From the NCBI RefSeq assembly GCF_024172165.1, contig NZ_JAMZEB010000002.1, forward strand, positions 2,625,501 to 2,689,500: DNA of 64,000 nucleotides, read 5' to 3'. The position numbers and the translations under genes were made by a program. This document shows, in pieces, positions 25,629-32,548 of the stretch. The notes beneath the pieces were generated by a model. That model was not told where the DNA came from, did no database searches, and was given only the letters and a program-made list of their open reading frames with translations. The DNA is from Nonomuraea thailandensis (GTDB lineage Bacteria > Actinomycetota > Actinomycetes > Streptosporangiales > Streptosporangiaceae). The stretch's first letter is position 1; the number at the start of each line of letters is the position of its first letter.

Positions 25629-26804
25629 ATGACCCTGGCCATCGACGGCGGCACCCCCGTGCGCACCGACCCCTGGCCGTCGTGGCCGCCCCCGATGGAC
25701 GACGCCCAGCGCGCGCTCGTCACCGCCGTGCTGGACAGCGGCCAGTGGGGCGCCACCCAGGGCGGCAAGGCGTGCTCGGACCTGGTCGCCGCGTTCGCCC
25801 GCCGCTCCGGGGTCGAGCACGGCGTCGCCGTCGGCAACGCCACGCTCGGCCTGTTCGCCGCGCTGCGCGGGCTCGGCGTCGGGCCCGGCGACGAGGTGAT
25901 CGTGCCGGCGTACACGTTCGTCGCCACCGCCACGGCGGTCCTGCTCGCCGGCGCCACACCGGTCATCGCGGACGTCGACGCCACCGACCTCCACCTGTCC
26001 GCACCCGCGGTGGCAGCGGCGCTCACCCCCCGCACCGCCGCGCTCGTGCCGGTGCACCTGGCGGGCAGCCCGGCCGACATGGACCCCCTGAACGCCATCG
26101 CGGCACGGCACGGCCTGGCCGTCGTCGAGGATGCGGCCCAGGCTCACGGCGCCACCTACCGCGACCGTCCCGTCGGCGGGCTGGGCGACGCCGGGGTCTA
26201 CAGCTTCCAGTCCAGCAAGGCGATGACGGCGGGGGAGGGCGGCCTGGTCGTCTGCCGCGCCGGCGAGGTCCACGAGGCCGTCTGGTCGGTCTGCAACGTC
26301 GGCCGCACCCTGGACGGCGCCTGGTACGGCCATCCGCGCGTCGGCTGGAACCTGCGCCTGACCGAGATCCAAGCCGCCCTGCTGCTGCCCTGGCTGGACC
26401 GGCTCGACGACGAGATCGACCGCAGGAACGCCTTCGCCGCCGCCGTCGCCCGCGACCTGCCCCCGGAATGGGCGAGCGTGGTCCCGCAACCGCCCGGCAC
26501 CACGCGCGACTCGCGCCACCTGCTCATGCTGCGCGTCCACGTCCCCTTCGACCGGGCGTTCCTGCTGGCGGCCATGGCCGCGGAAGGGGTCCCCCTCGAC
26601 GGCGGCTATCCGCCGCTCGGCACGATGCCCGCCCTGGCCGAGGCGGGCGCCCGTACGGAGCCCTGCCCGGCCGCGGAGGCGGCGGCTCGCGACGTGCTCT
26701 GGGTCCGCCAGGCGATGCTCATGGACGACCCCGCCGGCGCCGCTCACGTCGTCGAGGCCCTGACCAAGGTGCTCGCGAGCAGGCCCGGGCCCGGATCGGG
26801 CTGA
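25629..26804 (+). CDS. DegT/DnrJ/EryC1/StrS-family PLP aminotransferase
   Basis: A 391-residue sugar/cyclitol aminotransferase. GVEHGVAVGNATLGLFAALR is the phosphate-binding region, VVEDAAQAHG carries the PLP-contacting Asp, and K197 in SFQSSKAMTAGEGG is the PLP lysine. N-terminal GGTPVRTDPWPSWPP is close to the AHBA-synthase/StsC branch (L-glutamine: scyllo-inosose-type). Unlike the aminotransferase at 13333 it has no repeat insertion. It closes the plus-strand unit. In a locus with a dehydrogenase, lyases and an importer, removal of an amino group from an imported amino-sugar or aminocyclitol is one possible role. Confidence 0.85.
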   Translation: MTLAIDGGTPVRTDPWPSWPPPMDDAQRALVTAVLDSGQWGATQGGKACSDLVAAFARRSGVEHGVAVGNATLGLFAALRGLGVGPGDEVIVPAYTFVATATAVLLAGATPVIADVDATDLHLSAPAVAAALTPRTAALVPVHLAGSPADMDPLNAIAARHGLAVVEDAAQAHGATYRDRPVGGLGDAGVYSFQSSKAMTAGEGGLVVCRAGEVHEAVWSVCNVGRTLDGAWYGHPRVGWNLRLTEIQAALLLPWLDRLDDEIDRRNAFAAAVARDLPPEWASVVPQPPGTTRDSRHLLMLRVHVPFDRAFLLAAMAAEGVPLDGGYPPLGTMPALAEAGARTEPCPAAEAAARDVLWVRQAMLMDDPAGAAHVVEALTKVLASRPGPGSG

Positions 26805-26834
26805 CTCGCACACCCTTGCCCGGCCGAGCGTGCC

Positions 26835-27131
26835 TCAGGGCTGATCTTGCCCTGGGGCTTCGTCCAGTACTCCGGCCCAGCGGCGGCTCCAGGCGTTGAG
26901 CGGGGCGAGCGCCTCGACGAGGTCCCGGCCGAGGGGGGTGAGCCGGTAGCCGTCGTCGTACAGGATGGTCAGGCGGGCGGTGGTCAGCTCGTCGAGCCGG
27001 GTGCTGAGCACGCTGGAGGACATCCGCTCGCAGCGGCGCTGGAGCTCCCTGAAGCCCGCGGGAGCCCTGCTCAGCTCCCACAGGATGCGCAGCGTCCAGC
27101 GCCGTCCGAGCAGGTCGAGCGCGGCCATCAC
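26835..27131 (-). CDS. HxlR-family winged-helix regulator, 5' end apparently truncated
   Basis: About 98 residues from a GTG at 27131 (ATG at 27128 is equally possible): MAALDLLGRRWTLRILWEL, FRELQRRCERMSSSVLSTRL and DDGYRLTPLGRDLVEAL are standard HxlR motifs. Homologues usually carry 15-25 residues before the GRPVMALLDLLG block. Here the frame upstream is antisense to the next gene and encodes unrelated residues. The core DNA-binding domain is intact, so it may still be functional if transcribed. Only 16 bases separate its start from the divergent gene, leaving no room for a normal promoter. Confidence 0.65.
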   Translation of the reverse strand: MMAALDLLGRRWTLRILWELSRAPAGFRELQRRCERMSSSVLSTRLDELTTARLTILYDDGYRLTPLGRDLVEALAPLNAWSRRWAGVLDEAPGQDQP

Positions 27132-27147
27132 CGGACGGCCCCGCTGG

Positions 27148-27639
27148 ATGCCGCCCGGGGTGCCGTACCAGCCGCTCGCGCTGTTCCGCGTCCTGCACCG
27201 CAACCCCGAGCTGGCCTCGCGGATGTTCGCCCTCGGGGCGGGGTTGCTGGGCCACGGACTGCTGCCCGCCGCCGACCGGGAGGTCGTCATTGCCCGCGTG
27301 ACCGCCCGCGCCGGCTGCGGCTACGAATGGGGCGTGCACGCGGCGACCCTCGCCCGGCAGGCCGGGCTCACCCCCGGACGCCTGCGGGCGACCGCCGCCC
27401 CGGAGATCGACGACGCGTGGCCGCCCCGCCACGCGGCGCTGCTGGCCGCCGTCGACGAGCTGCACGACACGGCGCGGCTGTCGCAGCCCGCCTGGGAGGC
27501 CCTGCGCGTCCACTACCGGGACGAGCAGCTGCTCGAATTCCTCGTCCTGACCGGCTGGTACCGGATGATCAGCCACCTGGCGAACGGGCTCCAGCTGGAA
27601 CCGGAATCCTGGGCCGTCCCGTTCCCCGGGACGCCGTAG
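27148..27639 (+). CDS. Carboxymuconolactone-decarboxylase-family (AhpD-like) protein, N-terminus probably lost
   Basis: About 163 residues from the ATG at 27148: LALFRVLHRNPELASRMF, LPAADREVVIARVTARAGCG and YEWGVHAATLARQAGL are the CMD-domain motifs. The usual CxxC redox pair is absent, replaced by AGCGYEWG with a single Cys, as in the carboxymuconolactone decarboxylase subgroup. Homologues generally have an additional 15-25 N-terminal residues. Here the coding sequence begins at PPGVPYQPLALF, right against the HxlR gene. No good ribosome site is visible. Function uncertain. Confidence 0.6.
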   Translation: MPPGVPYQPLALFRVLHRNPELASRMFALGAGLLGHGLLPAADREVVIARVTARAGCGYEWGVHAATLARQAGLTPGRLRATAAPEIDDAWPPRHAALLAAVDELHDTARLSQPAWEALRVHYRDEQLLEFLVLTGWYRMISHLANGLQLEPESWAVPFPGTP

Positions 27640-27750
27640 CCCCTCGGCCGGAACCGGGCGGACCTTGGACGGCGGGCCGGGCGCCGGGATCAGGCGGCGA
27701 GGGGCCCATCTCGTTACAATGCCGACTCCGAAGGATGGGAGTCGCTCCGC

Positions 27751-30543
27751 ATGGCGCTGGAGATCGGATTGCTCGGCCCGTGGCAGATCCTGGCCGGTGA
27801 CGAGCCGGTCCGGCTCGCCGGGCAACGACGCGTCGGCGTGCTGGCCAGGCTCTCCCTGGACACCGGGCGCGTCGTACGGGCCGATCGGATCCTCGCCGAC
27901 ATCTGGGAGGACAGCTCCGCGGCCACCGCGGCCAAGCAGCTCCACATCGTGATCTCCAAGCTCCGCGAAGCCCTCGGACCTCACGCCACCGAAGAGCTCA
28001 TCGAGACCGTGCCCGGCGGCTACCGGCTCGCGCTCGACCCCGACCGCGTCGACGCCCACCTGTTCGCCCGCCTGGCCGAACGCGCCCGTACCGCCTGCGC
28101 GGAAGGAGACAGTGCCGCCGCGGACGGCCTGTTCCGCGCCGCCCTGCGGTTGTGGCGCGGCGAACCGCTGGCCGGGCTGACCGCCCCGTGGGCGCGCATC
28201 GAAGCCGCGCGCCTGGAAGAGGAACACCACACCGTCGTGGAGGACCACGCCGAGCTGCGCCTGGCCGCCGGTGACCATCACACGCTGGCCACCGACCTGG
28301 CCGCCCACGTACGGGCCCACCCGCTGCGCGAACGGCCCGCCGCCCAGCTCATGCTCGCCCTGCACCGCGCGGGCCGCCCGTCCGAGGCGCTCGACGTCTA
28401 CCAGGGCACCCGCCGGGTCATGGTCGCCGAGCTCGGCATCGAACCCGGCGCCGAGCTGCGCCGCCTGCACCAGGCCGTCCTCGCCAAGGACCCCGCCCTC
28501 GACCTGGCCACCCCGGCCCGGCGGACCACCGTCAGCGAGCCGTACGTCCCGGCCGAACTGCCCGCCGACACCCACGCCTTCACCGCCCGCGCCGCCGAGA
28601 TCGACCACCTGCGCGCCGCGCTCGACCCCGCCCAGGGGCCCGCCATCGCCGTGATCGACGGGCCCGGCGGCATCGGCAAGTCCGCCCTGGCCGTGCACGT
28701 CGCCCACGCCCTGGCCGCCCGGTTCACCGACGGCGTCATCTACCTCGACCTGCACGGCGCCACCGACGGCCTCCGGCCGCTGGCGCCGATCGAGGCGCTC
28801 GGCCGGCTCCTGCGCTCGCTCGGGCTGGACGGCCCCGCCGTACCGGCCACGGCCGACGAGGCCGCCGCGCGCTACCGGTCCCTCACCTCGGCGCGGAACG
28901 TGCTGATCATCCTCGACAACGCCCTCGACACCCGCCAGGTCCGCCCGCTCATCCCCGCCGGGTCGGGGTGCGCGGCCGTCATCACCAGCCGGCAGGCTCT
29001 CACCTCGGTCGACGGGGCGAGCCGGCTGAACCTGTCCGGGCTCGGCCCGTCCGACTCCACCGCGCTGCTGGCGCGGATCGCCGGCCCCGGCCGGGTCCAC
29101 GCCGAGCCGGAGGCAGCCGGGCGGATCATCGAGCTCTGCGGAGGGCTGCCCCTCGCCCTGCGCATCGCAGCGGCGCGTCTGGCCGCCCGCCCCGGCTGGA
29201 CGCTGTCCCACCTCGCCGACAGGCTCGCCGACGCCACCCGCCGCCTGGACACCCTGGAACATGCCGACCTGGCCGTCCGCGCCGGCATCGCCGTCAGCCT
29301 CCACCACCTGGGCGAAGAGCCGGGCGGCCGGGACGCCGCGCACGTCCTGCCGCTCCTCGGCCTGCTCGACACGCCCACCCACACCCCGGCCGCCACGGCG
29401 GCCCTGGCCGGCTGGCCCGAGGCGCGGGCGGAGGCGGCGCTCGAACGGCTCCTCGACGCCCGGCTGCTGGAACCCGCTGGGCACGGCAGGTACCGCTTTC
29501 ACGACCTGATCCGCCTGTACGCCCGCGAACAGCCCCCCGCGGAGCCCGCGGCCGCGCTGCGCCGCGGGCTTCACCACTACCTGGCCACGGCCAACACCGC
29601 CACAGGGCTCGTGCACGTCCAGGCCGGGAAGCCCGCCTGCGCGGCCGATCAGCCCGGGGTCGCGCTCGCGGGCGCGCGGGAGGCCGGCCGATGGATCGAG
29701 GCCGAGCGTGACAACCTCCTGGCCGTGGCCCGCCAGGCCGGCGATCCGGGCACGGCCGTCGGGCTGGCGATCGCATTGCACTGGCCGTTCAACTACCGCG
29801 GCTGGGTCACGCAACTGGCCGACGTCCATCGCAACGCGGCCGAGGCGGCCGCGCGGTGCGGCGACTGGGCCGGGCAGGCGCAGGTGGAGGGCTTCCTGGG
29901 CTGGATCCACCGCGACCAGGGACGCTACGGCCAGGCGATCGACCACCTGGAACGAGCCGTGGCGTGCTGGGACAGGGCCGCCCTGCCGCACCGGAAGGCC
30001 GGGCCCTTGAACAAGCTGGGCGTCGTCCACACCGTGACCGGGCGGCTCGACCTCGCCCTCGAGAACCTGGCACAGGCCCTGGACCTCGCCGAGGAGGCCG
30101 GGGACCACTACGCCCGGGGCGCCGTCCTCAACAACCGGGTGCACGTGCTCTACCGGCAGGGCCGGTTCGAGGAGGCCGTCGAGCAGGCGCGGGCGGCCAT
30201 CGCGGAATGGGACGGCGTCGGCATGCCCTACGGCGAGGGCGTGTCCCGCGCGACCTTGGCCCGCGCCTTGATGCATGCCGGACGGCTCACCGAGGCGGCC
30301 GACACCCACCAGGTGGCGCTGACGCTCATGCGCGAGGCCGGATACCGGATCGGCTACGCGGTGACCGCCTGGTGGTCCGCCCAGACCCGGCACGCCCTGG
30401 GACGGCACGCCGAAGCCCGGCAGGACTGGCGCAACTGCTTCGACGCCCTCCTGGAATCGCGCCTCCTGACCCAGGCGGACGTGGACGGACTGCTCGACCA
30501 GCCCGTCCCTGACATGCCCGGGCCGATCAGGCACATGCTCTGA
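27751..30543 (+). CDS. AfsR/SARP-family regulator: winged helix, BTAD, NB-ARC, TPR
   Basis: A 930-residue regulator. Residues 1-95 form an OmpR-type winged helix (MALEIGLLGPWQIL, KQLHIVISKLREALG). About 100-245 is the bacterial transcription-activation (BTAD) domain. The Walker A motif GPGGIGKSALAV lies near residue 305 in an NB-ARC ATPase, with ARNVLIILDNAL as Walker B. About 600-900 is TPR-like (GDWAGQAQVEGFLGWIHRD, HRKAGPLNKLGVVH). This is the AfsR/DnrI/RedD architecture, usually controlling secondary metabolism. No biosynthetic gene cluster is adjacent, so the target is unknown. A TACAAT -10-like element at 27715-27720 lies 31 bases upstream of the start. Confidence 0.9.
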   Translation: MALEIGLLGPWQILAGDEPVRLAGQRRVGVLARLSLDTGRVVRADRILADIWEDSSAATAAKQLHIVISKLREALGPHATEELIETVPGGYRLALDPDRVDAHLFARLAERARTACAEGDSAAADGLFRAALRLWRGEPLAGLTAPWARIEAARLEEEHHTVVEDHAELRLAAGDHHTLATDLAAHVRAHPLRERPAAQLMLALHRAGRPSEALDVYQGTRRVMVAELGIEPGAELRRLHQAVLAKDPALDLATPARRTTVSEPYVPAELPADTHAFTARAAEIDHLRAALDPAQGPAIAVIDGPGGIGKSALAVHVAHALAARFTDGVIYLDLHGATDGLRPLAPIEALGRLLRSLGLDGPAVPATADEAAARYRSLTSARNVLIILDNALDTRQVRPLIPAGSGCAAVITSRQALTSVDGASRLNLSGLGPSDSTALLARIAGPGRVHAEPEAAGRIIELCGGLPLALRIAAARLAARPGWTLSHLADRLADATRRLDTLEHADLAVRAGIAVSLHHLGEEPGGRDAAHVLPLLGLLDTPTHTPAATAALAGWPEARAEAALERLLDARLLEPAGHGRYRFHDLIRLYAREQPPAEPAAALRRGLHHYLATANTATGLVHVQAGKPACAADQPGVALAGAREAGRWIEAERDNLLAVARQAGDPGTAVGLAIALHWPFNYRGWVTQLADVHRNAAEAAARCGDWAGQAQVEGFLGWIHRDQGRYGQAIDHLERAVACWDRAALPHRKAGPLNKLGVVHTVTGRLDLALENLAQALDLAEEAGDHYARGAVLNNRVHVLYRQGRFEEAVEQARAAIAEWDGVGMPYGEGVSRATLARALMHAGRLTEAADTHQVALTLMREAGYRIGYAVTAWWSAQTRHALGRHAEARQDWRNCFDALLESRLLTQADVDGLLDQPVPDMPGPIRHML

Positions 30544-30616
30544 GCGTGCCGCCGGGCTCGCCCGCCCGAACGGTGACCAGCGTGCCGATGCGCGGAGGTT
30601 CCCGGACGTCACGCGC

Positions 30617-32242
30617 TCACTGCTCGGCGGCTTCGACGTCTCCGCGGCCGGCGCCGGGCGCCGACGCCCCGAGCTCCAGTTCGAGCAGCAGGCGGTGCGT
30701 CGGGTTGTCCAGCGCGATGCCGAACAGCTCCTGCGCGCGCCTGATCCGCTTGCGGACGGTGTTCTCGTGCAGGGTCAGCTCGGCGCTCGCCGCCCGGACG
30801 TCCCCGAAGCTCCGCAGATAGCACAGCAGCGTCGCCCGGTAGGCGGTGCCGTGGGCGAGATCGTGCGCGACGATGACCCGGCCGAAGCCCGTCCGCAGCA
30901 TCGCATCGCTCCGTACGGCGTGGAACAGCCGTTGCCGGACGATCTCGGCGTGCAGGTCCCGCGCCGCGTAGCTGCCCGGCCGGGCGCCCGAGTCCCGCAG
31001 GTGGCTGATGGCGCGGTCGAGGTCGTCGCGTGCCTGGCGCAGGCCGTCGGGGTCCTCGGCGGGCTCGCTGCGGACGATCAGCAGGTTCGTGTGCAGCAGC
31101 CGGGTCGCGCGCTGGTGGAAGTGGGCGGCCAGGGTGGAGACGGTGACCGAGCCGCGTGGCGCGGCCTGGAGGAGCACGTACATCCGGTCCTTGACCATGC
31201 TGATGGTCGGCTCGTGGCCGAGGGAGCGGGCGTCGAGTTCGAGCAGGCCGACGGCGCGCAGCAGGCTCGCCCGCTGGTCGGGCCGCTGGTCGGGCCGCTG
31301 GTCGGGCCGCTGGTCGGGCCGGTGATCGGCGTCCTCGGCCTCGGCGAGGCAGAGGAGGCTTCCCGGCAGGGGCAGTGCGCGGTCGGCGTGACCCGGGTGC
31401 TGGAGGGCCGTCTGGAGGGCGGCGGTGCGGCTCTCCTGGTCGGCGTCCAGGTGCCGGCGGATGGTGAGCAGGTGCAGCGCGGCGAGCTTGGCCGCGGCGG
31501 CGAGCACGGCCTCGCAGTCGCCGATCGCGTCCTCGTCCGGGAAGGTCGCCCACAGCGAGCCGAGTGCCGTGTCGCCGGCGCGGATCACGATGGCGAGCCG
31601 GGGGTGGTAGCCGTCGCGGCGGATGAGCTTGACCGAGTCGCTGCGCCACAGCTCGTCGGTGAGGTGGTGGGGCAGGGCGTGGCCGGGGACCTGGCGCGAC
31701 AGGATGCCCACTCGCCGGGTCTCGTCGATCGGCTGGTCGGGCAGGTTGGAGTAGGCGACGATCGTCTGGTCGGTGTCCATGATCGCCACCGCGCCGCCGC
31801 AGATCGCTGCGACCGAGTTGGCCAGGGAGAACAGGTCGCCGCCGCCGAGACCGGAGGCGGGCTCGCCGGTGGTCGGCTGGGTGGCCAGGAGCGTGGAGAC
31901 CAGGCCGTAGAGGCGGCTCCACGGGATGTCCGGATTGACCGCCACGACCGTGGCTCCCGCCGCGCGCGCCTGCTCCAGGACCGGCGCGGGCAGGCCGTCG
32001 GCGCACTTGACCGCCAGCGCTCCGGTCGTCTCGGCCGCGAGCCGGAGCGCCTGGCCGACGGCCCCGGCCGAGGAGAGGTCCAGCCCGAGCGCGAGGAGCA
32101 GGCACCGCGGCGCGACCGGTTCGAGGGCACTGCCGTCGAGGAGCTCGACGCCGCCCACGGGCAGGTGCGCATCGCCGGTCGCGAGCTGGACGAGGTCCGC
32201 GCGCAGCGCGTCGAGCATGCTGCCCAGCGTCATGGTGGCCAT
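30617..32242 (-). CDS. PucR/CdaR-family transcriptional regulator
   Basis: 541 residues. The N-terminal part (MATMTLGSMLDALRADLVQL, LAVKCADGLPAPVLEQARAA) is the PucR-type sensory region. The C-terminal RATLLCYLRSFGDVRAASA and LHENTVRKRIRRAQELFGI form the HTH_30 domain of the family. PucR/CdaR proteins control catabolic genes in response to their substrates. The ATG at 32242 gives the family-like N-terminus; an ATG at 32386 would add 48 unrelated residues. A linker near residue 310 is built from four DQRP repeats. Divergent from the lactate-dehydrogenase-like gene, its likely target. Confidence 0.85.
   Translation of the reverse strand: MATMTLGSMLDALRADLVQLATGDAHLPVGGVELLDGSALEPVAPRCLLLALGLDLSSAGAVGQALRLAAETTGALAVKCADGLPAPVLEQARAAGATVVAVNPDIPWSRLYGLVSTLLATQPTTGEPASGLGGGDLFSLANSVAAICGGAVAIMDTDQTIVAYSNLPDQPIDETRRVGILSRQVPGHALPHHLTDELWRSDSVKLIRRDGYHPRLAIVIRAGDTALGSLWATFPDEDAIGDCEAVLAAAAKLAALHLLTIRRHLDADQESRTAALQTALQHPGHADRALPLPGSLLCLAEAEDADHRPDQRPDQRPDQRPDQRASLLRAVGLLELDARSLGHEPTISMVKDRMYVLLQAAPRGSVTVSTLAAHFHQRATRLLHTNLLIVRSEPAEDPDGLRQARDDLDRAISHLRDSGARPGSYAARDLHAEIVRQRLFHAVRSDAMLRTGFGRVIVAHDLAHGTAYRATLLCYLRSFGDVRAASAELTLHENTVRKRIRRAQELFGIALDNPTHRLLLELELGASAPGAGRGDVEAAEQ
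31272..31319 (-). repeat. Four tandem 12-bp units encoding a DQRP-repeat linker in the PucR-type gene
   Basis: CGCTGGTCGGGC (plus strand) occurs four times at 31272, 31284, 31296 and 31308. In frame on the minus strand it encodes repeated Pro-Asp-Gln-Arg between the sensor and DNA-binding halves. The number of copies is probably variable between strains. Confidence 0.9.
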
Positions 32243-32548
32243 GGTCACGCCTTGGAGGTTGGTGTGGGACCCGACACCGGAAAGGGTAGATCCGGGTCGG
32301 GTTCGACATTGTTTCACATGCGGCTTTCCCGCACTGTTGTCCCACTCAGATTTGTCCGCCCGACCATCCCCCAGGAGAGTCGCCATGACAGCCCGGCGAT
32401 CCCAGATGCCCAGGCGTCGATCCGGCTACGAACGAGCCCGCGGGCCGGCCGGTGACGCCCCCGGCGACCGCCGGGCGGGTGCGCCCGCGGCGCCGTCCTC
32501 GCCGCGCACGCACGCGGCGGACACGACCGGAGCGACGGCGGGGGCTTC
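32243..32548. other. Divergent control region of the PucR and FAD/Fe-S genes, with a possible small ORF
   Basis: This gap carries the promoters of both divergent genes; I could not define them with confidence. TGCGG/CCGCA (32319-32323 and 32329-32333) is a short inverted repeat. An ATG at 32385, seven bases after AGGAGAG, opens a 57-codon Arg/Ala-rich frame ending at 32558, overlapping the GTG at 32549. It may be a leader whose translation couples to the downstream gene, or chance. Confidence 0.35.

Noticed and set aside
8902..26804. Interpretation as an aminoglycoside or amino-sugar biosynthetic cluster
   Set aside because: Two DegT enzymes suggest it, but no glycosyltransferase, nucleotidyltransferase, resistance gene or exporter is present, while an importer and lyases are.
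27132..27290. Upstream extension of the HxlR gene to 27290
   Set aside because: The extra residues are antisense to the CMD-domain coding sequence and do not resemble HxlR N-termini.
27751..30543. SARP regulator taken as marking an adjacent antibiotic cluster
   Set aside because: No polyketide, peptide-synthetase or tailoring genes are found on either side within the window.
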